A stretch of DNA of 64,000 bases from positions 10,560,001 through 10,624,000 of the forward strand of contig NZ_JAPNKE010000002.1 in NCBI RefSeq assembly GCF_026626665.1, given 5' to 3'. The notes beneath the pieces are model-generated. The model was not told where the DNA came from and made no database searches. It saw only the letters and a program-made list of their open reading frames with translations. A program made the translations under genes and the position numbers. The stretch is from Nannocystis pusilla (GTDB lineage Bacteria; Myxococcota_A; Polyangia; Nannocystales; Nannocystaceae). Positions 37,351 through 48,491 of this stretch are shown here, in pieces (within the stretch, counting starts at the first letter, position 1; each line of letters starts with the position of its first letter).

Positions 37351-37641
37351 ATGGCACACAAAAAAGGTCAAGGTTCGATCAAGAACGGCCGCGACTCGAA
37401 CGCGCAGAACCGCGGCGTGAAGCGGTTCGGCGGCGAGGTCGTGCGCGCCGGCAACATCCTGGTCCGCCAGGCGGGCAGCAGCTTCCACGCTGGCCCGAAC
37501 GTCGGCACCGGCAAGGACTACACCCTGTTCGCGCTGGTCGACGGCACGGTCCGCTTCTACAAGCGCGGCCACGAGCGCAAGGCGTTCATCGCCATCGACC
37601 CGCTCGCGGCCCAGGCAGACACTGCCGCCGCTGCGGAGTGA
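37351..37641 (+). CDS. rpmA: 50S ribosomal protein L27
   Basis: 96-residue L27, whose flexible N-terminus reaches the peptidyl-transferase centre. MAHKKGQGSIKNGRDSNAQ is the conserved start, without the cleavable N-terminal extension found in Firmicutes. It continues LGVKRFGGE-like GVKRFGGEVVRAGNILVRQ and FHAGPNVGTGKDYTLFAL. There is a slightly extended Ala/Asp/Thr C-terminus. It lies 22 bases after rplU and 3 bases before obgE, so all three are cotranscribed. Confidence 0.97.
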   Translation: MAHKKGQGSIKNGRDSNAQNRGVKRFGGEVVRAGNILVRQAGSSFHAGPNVGTGKDYTLFALVDGTVRFYKRGHERKAFIAIDPLAAQADTAAAAE

Positions 37642-37644
37642 GCG

Positions 37645-38874
37645 ATGCGCTTCATCGACCAGGTCCGGATCGTCGTCCGCGCAGGGCGAGGCGGCGACGG
37701 GCTGGTCGGCTGGCGCCGTGAGAAGTTCGTGCCCGACGGCGGTCCCGCGGGCGGTGACGGCGGCAAGGGCGGCGATGTCGTCTTTGTCGCCGACGATCAT
37801 TTGACGACGCTGCTGGACCTGAAATTTCGCCAGCACTTCGCGGCCGAGAGCGGGCGCCCCGGCGGCCCCAACAAGATGACGGGCCGCTCGGGCAACGACC
37901 TCCGGATCCGCGTGCCCGTCGGCACGACGGTGTTCTTCGAGGCGCTGGCGGGCGAGCCCGGCGAGCGTCCGCCGTGGCTGGCCGACAGCCTCGACGAGGA
38001 GCTCGACCAGATCGGCGCGATCACCTGGACCGACGACGGCACCGACATCCCGGAGCCGGTGCGGGTCCAGAAGTCGGGGCCGATCCGCCGCGCGCAGGCC
38101 GAGAAGGAGCGCCGCGACACGGAGCTCGAGCCCGGGGCGCAGCTCGGCGACCTGACCTTCCACGGCCAGGAGCTGGTGGTGGCCCACGGCGGCCTCGGCG
38201 GCCGCGGCAACGTCCACTTCCGCAGCTCGACCAACCGCGCGCCCGACTTCGCCGAGCCCGGCGTCGGCGGCGACGCGTACTGGCTGCGGCTCGAGCTCAG
38301 GCTGCTGGCCGACGTCGGCATCGTCGGCTTCCCCAACGTCGGCAAGTCGACCTTCATCCGCGCGATCAGCCGCGCGCGTCCGAAGGTCGCCGACTACCCG
38401 TTCACCACTCTGGTGCCGCAGCTCGGCGTGGTCGCCCTGGCGGGCGAGCGCTCGCTGGTGGTCGCCGACGTGCCGGGCCTGATCCACGGCGCCAGCGAGG
38501 GTCGCGGCCTCGGCCTCGACTTCCTCCGCCACCTCGAGCGCACGCGCGTGCTGCTGCACCTGCTCTCGCCCGACCCGACGCCCGGCCGCGACCCGATGGC
38601 CGACCTCAAGGCGCTGGAGAAGGAGCTCACGCAGTACGGCACGATGTTCGAGGGCCGGCCGCGGGTGGTCGCGCTCAACAAGATCGACACGCCCGAGGGC
38701 CAGGAGGCGATGGGACCGCTGCGCAAGCTGCTGCGGGCCCAGGGCATCCCGCTGTTCCCGATCTCGGCCCGCACCGGCGAGGGCGTGCCGGAGCTGCTCG
38801 AGGCGCTGTGGCGCCGCGTCGACATGGTCCGCCGCGGCGCCGCGTCGGGCCCGCTGCCGGCCCCGCAGGGCTAG
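37645..38874 (+). CDS. obgE: GTPase Obg (CgtA)
   Basis: 409-residue essential GTPase acting in large-subunit ribosome assembly and stress signalling. The glycine-rich Obg fold (residues 1-165: VRAGRGGDGLVGWRREKF, GGDGGKGGDVVFVAD) is followed by a GTPase domain with G1 GFPNVGKST, G2 DYPFTTLVPQLG, G3 DVPGLIHGAS and G4 NKID. The Obg fold carries a small insertion around residues 95-155 (GERPPWLADSLDEELDQIG). No separate C-terminal OCT domain is present, as in most non-Firmicutes homologues. The start codon follows the rpmA stop by three bases. The gene ends in front of a motif cluster. Confidence 0.95.
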   Translation: MRFIDQVRIVVRAGRGGDGLVGWRREKFVPDGGPAGGDGGKGGDVVFVADDHLTTLLDLKFRQHFAAESGRPGGPNKMTGRSGNDLRIRVPVGTTVFFEALAGEPGERPPWLADSLDEELDQIGAITWTDDGTDIPEPVRVQKSGPIRRAQAEKERRDTELEPGAQLGDLTFHGQELVVAHGGLGGRGNVHFRSSTNRAPDFAEPGVGGDAYWLRLELRLLADVGIVGFPNVGKSTFIRAISRARPKVADYPFTTLVPQLGVVALAGERSLVVADVPGLIHGASEGRGLGLDFLRHLERTRVLLHLLSPDPTPGRDPMADLKALEKELTQYGTMFEGRPRVVALNKIDTPEGQEAMGPLRKLLRAQGIPLFPISARTGEGVPELLEALWRRVDMVRRGAASGPLPAPQG

Positions 38875-38881
38875 CGGTCGC

Positions 38882-38960
38882 CAGGACATGCTCGCAGGAG
38901 CATGTCCTTCGCGCATGACGAAAGGGGCATGTCCTGGCGGACATGCCCCTTCGGACATGC
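38882..38960. repeat. Motif cluster in a convergent gap
   Basis: The 98-base gap between the converging obgE and TolC-type genes holds AGGACATGCTCGCAGGAGCATGTCCT (an imperfect 11-base stem), then AGGGGCATGTCCT-GGC-GGACATGCCCCT (a perfect 12-base stem with a 3-base loop, 38,922-38,949), then TTCGGACATGCGG. Position and stem strength suggest bidirectional termination, but T-tracts are absent. Confidence 0.68.
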
Positions 38961-38972
38961 GGTCGAGGTCGC

Positions 38973-40573
38973 TCAGCCGCGGGTCGCCTTGTCGCGGGTG
39001 TCGTAGACCTGGACGTTGTTGGGCTTCATACGCCCGGTGGCGTAGAGCAGGCGCGCGTTGGCGGTGCGGAGGTCGATGCGCGAGTTGACGATCCGGAGGA
39101 TCGCGGTCAGCTGGTCGGCCTCGGCGTCGATGATGTCGTTGGTGGTGGCGGAGCCGACGGCGAACAGCTCGGTGGCGACGCGGTAGGCCTCGACCGCGGA
39201 CTCGAGCGTGCGGGCGCTGAGCTCGATGTCGGCGATCGCCTTGTTGCGGGCGAGGTAGGCCTGGGTCACCTCCATGGCGATCCCGCGGCGCATGACCTCG
39301 ATCTGGGCCACGAGCTCGCGCTTGTTGGCCTTGTACTCGCGGATCTCGGCGCGCGTGCGCAGGGCCGAGTTGAGCGAGTAGGTCAGCTGGGCGCCGACCG
39401 ACCACGACCCGCGCCACACCGGCGCCAGCGGGAAGAAGCGCTGGTTCGGGTTGGCGTAGGTGGCCTCGGCGAACGCGTCGAGGCGCGGGAAGTAGCCGGC
39501 GCGGGTCGCCTTGATGCCGTAGTCGACCGCGCCGATGCTCTTCTCCATCGACTTGAGCTCGAGCCGCTTGTCGTGGGCCTCGCGGATCAGGCTGTCGAGG
39601 TTGCCGAGGTCGGCCATGTCGGGCGGCAGGTCGATGACGTCCTCGCCCGGCGAGAAGTCGAGGTCCTGGTCGTTGAGCATGATCGCCAGGCCCTGCTCGG
39701 CGGTCGTGCGGAACACCCGGGCGTCGTTGATCGCTTGCTCGATCTGCGCGATCTGGGCGGTCAGGCGCATCACCTCCGCCTTGGTCGCGCTGCCGGCGTT
39801 GAACAGGTTCTCGACGTCGAGCGCGCGCGCCTTGACGCGGCGCAGCGAGTCCTCGACGGCGACCACCGAGGCGACCGTGCGCAGCCAGTTGTAGTAGGCG
39901 AGGCGGGCGTCGGTCTCGACCTTGATGCGCTCGGCGTCGCGGGCGAGGGCGACGGCGTCGCGGCGGGTCTCGGAGCCGCGCTTGGCCGGCACCAGCGACA
40001 GGATGTAGTCCGAGATCGGGACCGACAGCTGGGCCTGCAGCGAGTACGAGTTGAGCGGGATCTGGATCTTGAACGGCGGCGCGACCACCAGCGTGAGCGG
40101 CTGGCCGGTGTTCGGGTCGACCGTGCACATCTGCGGCGAGCCCATCGCGCACGGGCCGATGCCGATCGGGATCGGGTCGCCGCCGGGCTCGGGACCGGTC
40201 GCGGCGCCGACGCTGTAGCCGCCGCCGAAGTTGATCGCGGCCTTGGACAGGCGGGTGTAGCCGGCCTTGCCCGAGAGCTGCGGCAGGAAGGCGATCATCG
40301 TCTGATCGAGCTTGGCCGCGGCGGCCTGGATCTGGGCCTCCTTGGCGGCGACCGACGGTGACTCGGCGACCGCCTGCACCGCGACCTTGTCGGCGGTCAG
40401 GCCGCCGGACCTGGGCGCGAGCGCCTCGGCGAGCGGGCCCTCGCGCAGGTACGCGGTGGCATCGAAGGGGGCAGCGTCGGCGGAGGCGGGCGGAGCTTGC
40501 CGGGTGGGCGGCGGCGGCGGCCCTGCGGGGCCGGGGCCGTCAGCGCCAGGGCGACGGACAACACGAGGGACAT
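38973..40573 (-). CDS. TolC-family outer-membrane efflux channel (frame break near the start)
   Basis: Outer-membrane factor of about 533 residues that would complete the RND pump encoded just upstream. ATG 40573 begins a signal peptide (SLVLSVALALTAPAP). The frame then slips at 40520-40532, and one added base connects to the rest (PPPTRQAPPASADAAPFDATAYLREGPLAEAL and onward). The main body shows the duplicated OEP pattern of long alternating helices (VAVEDSLRRVKARALDVENLFNAG, ATELFAVGSATTNDIIDAEADQL). A Gly/Pro-rich extracellular-type insertion with two Cys lies near residues 110-150. The gap to the pump gene is 69 bases and contains a motif cluster. It is the last gene of the efflux operon. 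Confidence 0.85.
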
Positions 40574-40591
40574 GGTGGGAGAGTCCTGTGC

Positions 40592-40625
40592 GAAAGAACC
40601 TGTTCTAAAGAACCTGTTCGAAGGG
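40592..40625. repeat. Variant motif cluster between RND and TolC genes
   Basis: AAGAACCTGTTCTAAAGAACCTGTTCGAAGG is a direct repeat of AAGAACCTGTTC with internal GAAC-N-GTTC symmetry, a CCTGTTC variant of the dispersed motif. It lies within the efflux operon in the only sizeable gap, just before the TolC start on the minus strand. Confidence 0.5.
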
Positions 40626-40642
40626 GAAGGTGCCCCGGCCGC

Positions 40643-43600
40643 TCACTCCGGCGGCTTGGTGACGCGGCGGAGGCGGGGAACACGACCTCGCGCTCGATCT
40701 CGAAGTCGTCGGACGGCGGCCGCGGGGCCTCGGCGACGAGCACCGGCATGACCAGATCGGGGGGCGGGGCCTGGGCCGGGGTGGCGGCCGCGGCGTGGGC
40801 CTGCACCTGGGTCGGGAGCGGGTCGTCGAGGGTCTCGGCGGGCTTGCTGGCGTCGACGCCGAAGAACTTGAAGCTGATCCAGCGCATCGACCGGCTGGTG
40901 ACCATGCGGTCGAACAGCAGGTAGACGACGGGGACGACGACGAGGGTGAGGACGGTCGAGGTGATCATGCCGCCGATGACGATGACGGCCATGGGCGCGC
41001 GGGTCTCGCCGCCCTCGCCGAGGGCCAGGGCGACGGGGATCATGCCGAAGATGGTGGCCGCGGCGGTCATGACGATCGGGCGCAGGCGGATGGTGCCGGC
41101 CTGGACCAGCGCCTCGGTGATGACGGCCCCCTTCTCGCGCTCGCTGTTGGCGAAGTCGACCAGCAAGATCGCCGTCTTGGTGACGAGGCCCATCAGCATG
41201 ATGAGGCCGATGAACGAGAAGATGTTGAGCGACATCCCGGCGAGGTAGATGCCGCCGAACGCGCCGACGACCGACAGCGGCAGCGAGACCATGATCGTGA
41301 TCGGCTGGATCAGGCTGTCGAACTGGGCCGCGAGGATCATGTAGACGAGGATGATCGCCAGGAGGAGGGCGAAGATCATCGACTCGAACGACTCCTGCAT
41401 GACCTCGGCGTCGCCCATGAAGCTGGTCTGCAGCTTCGCCGGCACGACCCGCTTGGCCGCGTCGGTGACGAGCTGCTGGGCCTCGCCGAGGGTGACGTCG
41501 TTGAGCGCCGCCAGCACCAGCACCTGGCGCAGGCGGTTCTGGCGCTCGATCTCGCTGGGGCCCTCGCCGCGCTCGACGCGGACCACCGCCGACAGGTCGA
41601 CCAGGCGGCCCGAGGCCGAGCGGACCTTGATGTTGCCGAGCGACTCGAAGCTCGAGCGCAGCGATTCGGGCATGTAGAGGATGACGTCGTAGATCTCCGA
41701 GCCCTCCTTGAGGTCGGAGATCGGGTCGCCGGCCATCAGCGAGCGTACGGTGCGGGCGATCGAGGCGATCGGCACGCTGAGGTCGGCGGCCTTGTTGCGG
41801 TCGACCGCGATCGCGACCTCGGGCTTGCCGCCGCGGTAGGAGGTGTCGAGGTCGACGAACTTGCCGGTCTGGGCGAGCTCGCCCTTGAGCGCCTCGGCGG
41901 CGGCGACGACCTCGCTCAGGTCGGTGCCGCGGATCGAGAACTGGATCGGCTGGCTGCGGAAGCCGCCGTCGTTGCCGAACGGGTCGAGCTGGTCGACGGT
42001 GAACATCGCGCCCTCGACGTTGGCGAGGCGCTCGCGGGTCCACTTCATCGCGTCCTGCTGCGAGAAGCCGCGCTGCTTGGGCCGGTCGAGGGTGACGGTG
42101 ATGCGCGCGCGGTTGACCTGGCCGACCGCGCCGCCGCCGATGGTGGTGAACGTGTCCTTGATCTGCGGCAGGTTGGCGCGCAGGTCGGCGGCCACGGCCT
42201 CGGACGTCTCGATGGTCGCCTCTAGCGCGGTGCCGGTCGGCAGCTCGACGTTGACCGCGAACTGCGACTGGTCCTCGGGCGGGAGGAACTCGGCGGGCAC
42301 GCGGGTGACGAGGGCGCACGAGCCGAACAGCGACAGCAGGGCGATGAGGACGGTGGTCCACGGCCAGCGCAGCGACCAGCGCAGGACGCCGGCGTAGCCG
42401 CGCTCGACGGCGCCGAACATCTTGTTGAACAGGCGGGCGAACAGGCCGGGGGCGTGGCCGTGCTGCTGCCGCATGATGCGCGACGACAGCATCGGCGTCA
42501 GCGTGAACGACACCAGCATCGACAGCAGCACCGCCGCCGAGACGGTCAGGCCGAACTGGAAGAAGAAGCGGCCGATGATGCCCTTCATGTAGGCGACCGG
42601 CACGAACACCGCGACGATCGACAGGGTCGTGGCGATGACGGCGAGGCCGATCTCGCTGGTCGCGTCGAGGGCGGCGCGCATGCGCGGCTTGCCCATCTCG
42701 AGGTGGCGGTAGATGTTCTCGATCACCACGATCGCGTCGTCGACGAGGATGCCGATCGACAGCGACAGCGCCAGCATGGAGATGTTGTTGAACGAGAACC
42801 CCATGTACTGCATGAACGCGAACGTCGCCACGATGCTGGTCGGGATCGCCAGCGCGGCGATGAAGGTCGCGCGGATGTCGTGCAGGAACACGAGGATGAT
42901 GACGATGGTGAGGATCGCGCCGAGGATGAGGTCGAACTTGACGTCACCGATGGCGTGCTCGACGAACACCGAGTTGTCGGTCGGCACGGCGGCGGTGATG
43001 CCCCGCCGCTCGAGGTCGGGCCGCATCTCGTCCAGCACCTCGCGCACCTGCTCGGCGAGGGACACGACGTTGGCGCCGGACTGCTTCTTGACGACCAGCG
43101 CGAGCGCCGAGTTGCCGTTGAGGAACGAGGCCGAGCGGGCGTCCTCGACGTCGTCGACGACCTCGGCGACGTCGCGGATCCGGACCACCGCGCCGGGCGG
43201 GCCGGGGATCAGGATGTCGGCGATCTCGGCGGCGCTCTTGACCTCGCCGCGGGTCTTCAGGGTCAGCTCGCTGGTGCCGGTCTTGATGAAGCCGGCCGGC
43301 AGCTCGAGGCTCTGCGCGCGCACGGCGTTGGCGACGTCGTCGGCGGTGAGGCCGAAGCCGGTCATGCGCGCCGGGTCGACGAGGACCTTGATCTCGCGCT
43401 CGCGGCCGCCGATGAGGTCGACGTTGCCGACGCCCGAGATCTGCTGGAGGCGCTGCTTGACCTCGTCCTTGGCGATCCGCGTCATCTCGGCCATCGGCAC
43501 GTCGCCGGCCAGCGCGATCGAGAGGATCGGCGCGGCGCCGACGTCGAACTTCTGCACCACCGGCGGGTCGATGCCCTGCGGCAGGTCGCGCTCGATCGCC

Positions 43601-43938
43601 GAGATCTTGTCGCGCACGTCCTGCAGCGCCTGCACGCCGTCGACCTCGAGCTCGAACTCCATCACCACCTGGGTGACGGCCTCGAGGTTGCGCGAGGTCA
43701 TGCGCTTGACGCCGCTGATCGACTGCAGCGCCTCCTCGATCGGGTCGGCGACCTTGGTCTCCATCGTCTCCGGGTCGGCGCCCGGGTAGACGACGGTCGC
43801 GGTGACGACCGGGAACTCGACGTTCGGGAACAGCTCGACGCCGATGCGCGGCAAGCTGAAGAAGCCGAACACCATCAGCGCGGCGATCAGCATCGTAGCG
43901 AAGATGGAGCGGCGGATCGAGACTTCGGCGAGCAGCAT
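40643..43938 (-). CDS. RND-family efflux pump permease (frame break near the 3' end)
   Basis: Inner-membrane proton-driven exporter of about 1098 residues, the AcrB/HAE-1 size class. Features are the N-terminal helix (RRSIFATMLIAALMVFGFFSLPRIGVELFPNVEFP), large periplasmic loops, the paired Asp proton relay in GILVDDAIVVIENIYRHL, and the C-terminal membrane block (GLIMLMGLVTKTAILLVDFAN). At 40674-40677 a G is missing from a run. With it, the protein ends VVFPRLRRVTKPPE at 40643 instead of running on for 30 residues. The class exports drugs, solvents or metals; the substrate is not readable. It follows the adaptor by 9 bases in a TetR-adaptor-RND-TolC operon. Confidence 0.93.
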
Positions 43939-43947
43939 GGCGGGACC

Positions 43948-44982
43948 TCAGTGGGTGCCGGCAGACGGCGGCGGGGGATCGCTCGGGGCTTTCTTGCTCG
44001 GGTTCGCCTTGGCCACCTCGGCCTTGACGTCGGGCGCGGCCTTGGCGTCGGGCGCGGGCGCCGAACCCTCGGCGCCGGGCAGCACCGAGGCGAGCGGCGG
44101 GCGCAGCTCGAGCTCGACGTACATGCCGGGGCGCAGCGTCCCGTCCTTGTTGTCGACGTCGGTGACGATCTCGATCGTGCGCGTGGCGGCGTCGACGGTC
44201 GGCTGGACGCGCACGACCTTGGCCTCGCGCGAGACGCCGAGGGCGGAGAAGTGGGCGGTGACCTGGTCGCCGACGTGGACCAGCCGCAGCGCGGCCTCGG
44301 GGATCCGCGCCCTGACCTCGAGGACAGATTGGTCCTGGATCACGACGACGATGGTCGGCGGCATCATCGTCACGGTCTCGCCGACGTCCTTGAACTTGTG
44401 GGCGACGAGGCCGTCGATCGGCGAGACGACGGCCGAGTCGGCGGTGCCGCGGCGGGCCATCGACAGCGCGACCGTGGCCGCGCTGACGCCGTTCTCGGCG
44501 CTGTTGAAGGCCGACTCGGCCCGCTCGAGCACGGCCGCGGCGACGGTGCCCTTGGCGGCGAGCTGCTGCTGTCGCTCGAGCTCGCGCTTGGCGTTGTCGC
44601 GGGCGATCTGCGCGCCCTGCAGGCTGGTCTCGGCCTGGCTGACGCCGAGCCGGGTCGAGCGAGCGTCGAGGCGGAACAGCACCTGGCCCTTCTTGACCAT
44701 CTGCCCCTCCTCGACGTCGACCGTGGCGAGGGTGCCGCTCATGCGCGGGCCGAGCTCGGCCTCCTGCTTGGGCAGCGCGGTGCCGACGTAGCGCTCGATC
44801 GAGAGGTCGCGCGCGCCCGCCTTGACGCCCGGCTGCGGCCCGGGACCCTTGTTGCTCGGGACCGGGATCGTCGGCGCGGCGCCCTGCGCCGGCAAGGCGG
44901 GCTTCTCGGCCTCTTTGCTGTCGCAGGCGGCGACGAGGAGACCGGCGAGGACGAGGGGGACGATGGTGTGGCGTGCGGTCAT
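43948..44982 (-). CDS. RND efflux periplasmic adaptor (HlyD/MFP)
   Basis: 344-residue membrane-fusion lipoprotein linking the RND pump to the outer-membrane channel. The signal peptide has lipobox VAAC. A lipoyl/barrel-sandwich half is split by an alpha-hairpin (about residues 95-165, LGVSQAETSLQGAQIARDNAKRELER). The second lipoyl strand is DSAVVSPIDGLVAHKFKDVGETV, followed by the beta-barrel domain. The C-terminus is Ala/Pro/Lys-rich. Its ATG overlaps the repaired TetR stop as ATGA, so translation may be coupled. A motif copy at 44,318-44,338 overlaps QDQSVLEV codons (CAA, TCT, GTC). Confidence 0.92.
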   Translation of the reverse strand: MTARHTIVPLVLAGLLVAACDSKEAEKPALPAQGAAPTIPVPSNKGPGPQPGVKAGARDLSIERYVGTALPKQEAELGPRMSGTLATVDVEEGQMVKKGQVLFRLDARSTRLGVSQAETSLQGAQIARDNAKRELERQQQLAAKGTVAAAVLERAESAFNSAENGVSAATVALSMARRGTADSAVVSPIDGLVAHKFKDVGETVTMMPPTIVVVIQDQSVLEVRARIPEAALRLVHVGDQVTAHFSALGVSREAKVVRVQPTVDAATRTIEIVTDVDNKDGTLRPGMYVELELRPPLASVLPGAEGSAPAPDAKAAPDVKAEVAKANPSKKAPSDPPPPSAGTH

Positions 44983-45646
44983 GGGGCTTTGGCGCCGTGG
45001 AGGAAGAAGTCGATCAGGGGGTCGGCTTGCGTGCGGAGGCCGGGGGACAGCCGGTTCGCACCCAGGAGAAGATCGTCGCGTCGGTCAGGCCGCTGAGGAG
45101 CACCGCGAGGCGCTCGATCGAGAGGTCGCTGCGCAGCTGGCCGCGCTCGACCGCGTCGCGCAAGGTCGCCTGGCTGAGCGCGAAGTAGCGGGCGTGGTTC
45201 TCGTCGATCAGCGCCTGCTCGATGCGCTTCTGGGCCCAGTCGAAGCCGCCGCCGATCGAGACGTAGAGCAGGAACAGCGCGCCGTGCTCCTCGAGGAAGT
45301 CGAACGCCTCGCGCGTGGAGGCCCGCATGCGCTCGATCGGGTCTTCGAGCCGCTGGTGGACCAGGATCCGCTGGTACACCAGCTCGTGCGTCCGCTGCAG
45401 GATCGAGCGGAACACCTCTTCCTTGTTCTTGAAGTAGTTGTAGACGGTGCCCGCGGCCACGCCCGCTTCGGCGGCGATGTCGGCCATCTTCGCGTCCTGG
45501 AATCCGAGCCGCCCGAACACCCGCGTGGCCGCGTCGAGGATCGCCTCGCGGTATGCGGCGCGCGTCTCCGTCCGTACCACCTCGCGGACTCGCGCACCAC
45601 GCGATTTGCGCGGCACATCGTCACCGCCATCGACCCTGCGCGACAC
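44979..45646 (-). CDS. TetR/AcrR-family regulator of the efflux operon (frame break)
   Basis: About 222 residues. The N-terminal helix-turn-helix is typical: YREAILDAATRVFGRLGFQDAKMADIAAEAGVAAGTVYNYFKNKEEVF. The C-terminal ligand-binding half is helical. As written the frame ends at 45014 in a Pro-rich tail. Restoring one C in the run at 45042-45046 (GGGGG on the plus strand) gives GLRTQADPLIDFFLHGAKAP and a TGA overlapping the adaptor ATG, a normal TetR ending. It starts at GTG 45646. Local repressors of this type usually autoregulate and derepress the pump when a substrate binds. Confidence 0.88.
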
Positions 45647-45650
45647 CGGG

Positions 45651-45682
45651 GGTTCATTGGCGTGAACGGAGATTCATGTCAA
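45651..45682 (-). promoter_or_regulatory. Candidate promoter/operator of the tetR-efflux operon
   Basis: Read on the minus strand, TTGACA (45682-45677) is a perfect -35, and AATGAA 18 bases on is a weak -10, only a few bases before the GTG start. Three regularly placed half-sites TGAA/TTCA/TGAA overlap the spacer and -10, as expected for a TetR operator that blocks polymerase. The operator is inferred from symmetry alone. Confidence 0.4.
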
Positions 45683-45806
45683 GGTGAGATCAGTATCGCT
45701 CGCGAAACGGGCCGACTTTCGCTGGCTTGGCGATTGGCACAAAAACTTCGCGCCAGGCCGCTGCAGGAGCGAGCTCTGGCGCGGGTTCATGGCCTTGAAT
45801 CGAAGT

Positions 45807-47087
<1,281 letters not shown>

Positions 47088-47089
47088 GT

Positions 47090-48463
47090 TCACTGGGCAC
47101 CTGTCTTTCCGGCCAGGATCGCGGGCACGTCGACGCCGGTGGTCTCGCGCAGGGCGCTGAGCACCGAGGCGACCGCGCGCGGGTAAGAGGCGGCGTAGCT
47201 GGAGATCGCGCTGCCGTCGCCCGGGTCGAGCGCGGCGACCTCGCGGATCTTGAGCTTCTCGATCGGCTGCAGCACCGCGGCCAGCAGCTCCTCGAGGTGC
47301 TGGATGACGTAGATCTCGCGCGCCTGCGGGCCCATGGTCTGCCACGCCTCGCTGGTGAGGCGCAGGACCTCGGCCACCGCGGCGCCGTTCTCGATCGTCG
47401 GCGCGGCGTCGCCCTTGGCCAGGAGCAGCCGCGCGGCCCGGTCGACCTCGGCCGGGATGATGACCTCGGCCATGAGGCGCTTCTGCTCGAGGTCGCTGCG
47501 CACGGTCTGCAGCTCCTGCTCGGCGTTGGCGCGCGCGGTCTTGGCGGCGGCCTCGGCCTCGCGCTCGACGGCGGCGGCGCGGCCCTCGAGCTCGGCGCGG
47601 ATCTTCGCCAGCTCGTTGCGCTTGACCAGGATCGCGGTCTCGGCGGCGGCCTTGGCCACCTCGGCGCGCTGGTTGGCCTGGGCCTGGGCCTCGGTGATCT
47701 CCTGCTGGGCCTGGCTCTCGGCCTTCTCGGCGTCGCGCAGGACCGCGGCGATCTGCGGCCGACCCAGCGAGTCGAGATAACCTGTCTCGTCGGCAACGTG
47801 CTGGATCTTCAGGGTGTCGAGCTGCAGGCCGAGCTTGTCGAGGTCGTCCTGGGCGCTCTTGGCCAGGTTGTTGGCGAACTCGAGCCGGTCGTGGTTGACC
47901 GCCTCGGGGGTCATCTGCGCCAGCACCTCGCGCAGCGCGCCCTCGAGGGTCTGACGCGCGACCTGCATGACCTCCTGCGTGGAGCGGCCGAGGAAGCGCT
48001 CGATCGCGTTGCGGATCAGCCGCGGGTCGGGGCTGATCTTGACGTTGGCGATCGCGTGGATCTTGAGCGGGATGTTGCCGGCCGAGTAGGCGTTCTGCAC
48101 GTAGACGTCGATCGACATCGCCGACATGTCGAGGCGGTCGACGAGCTCGAGCACGGGGATCCGCCAGGCGCGGCCCTTGCCGCAGCCGTGGAACTCGGGC
48201 GCCTGACCGACGACGCCGCGGCCGAGGATCACCAGCGGGCCGAGGTCGACGCCGTCCTTCACGCGCTTGCGGCCGGTGAAGATCAGCGCCTCGTTCGGGT
48301 GACAGATGTGGAGGAAGTTCTTGACCAGCAGCAGCAAGAGCAGCACGCCGAGGCCGATGCCGAGCGCGCCGACGATCGCCAGACCGGCGACGTTTTGGGT
48401 CAACGCTTCGAAGGTGGATTCCACAGCTGGCGCGAACGCCAGGGACGTGACGGGCAGGTTCAC
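47090..48463 (-). CDS. SPFH/Band 7 (flotillin-like) protein, first copy
   Basis: 457-residue paralogue just upstream of the other SPFH gene. It has a membrane helix at residues 30-52 (VGALGIGLGVLLLLLLVKNFL), an SPFH domain with NEALIFTGRKR, VQNAYSAGNIPLKIHAIANVKI and LEGALREVLAQMTPEAV, and a coiled coil rich in Ala and Glu (QAQANQRAEVAKAAAETAILVKRNELAKIRAELEGR). It starts at GTG 48463. The close paralogy and the 2-base gap suggest the two subunits form a mixed oligomer. The NfeD-like gene 28 bases upstream is the usual partner of SPFH proteins. ADETGYLDS codons at 47,775-47,795 overlap a motif copy (ACA, GGT, TAT). Confidence 0.9.
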   Translation of the reverse strand: MNLPVTSLAFAPAVESTFEALTQNVAGLAIVGALGIGLGVLLLLLLVKNFLHICHPNEALIFTGRKRVKDGVDLGPLVILGRGVVGQAPEFHGCGKGRAWRIPVLELVDRLDMSAMSIDVYVQNAYSAGNIPLKIHAIANVKISPDPRLIRNAIERFLGRSTQEVMQVARQTLEGALREVLAQMTPEAVNHDRLEFANNLAKSAQDDLDKLGLQLDTLKIQHVADETGYLDSLGRPQIAAVLRDAEKAESQAQQEITEAQAQANQRAEVAKAAAETAILVKRNELAKIRAELEGRAAAVEREAEAAAKTARANAEQELQTVRSDLEQKRLMAEVIIPAEVDRAARLLLAKGDAAPTIENGAAVAEVLRLTSEAWQTMGPQAREIYVIQHLEELLAAVLQPIEKLKIREVAALDPGDGSAISSYAASYPRAVASVLSALRETTGVDVPAILAGKTGAQ

Positions 48464-48491
48464 TCGATCCTCCGGTGCAGGTTGGCCGCGG

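Noticed and set aside
40540..40642. Extra 30-residue tail on the RND pump
   Set aside because: It results from a missing G at 40674-40677. The repaired frame ends at 40643 just before the motif cluster.
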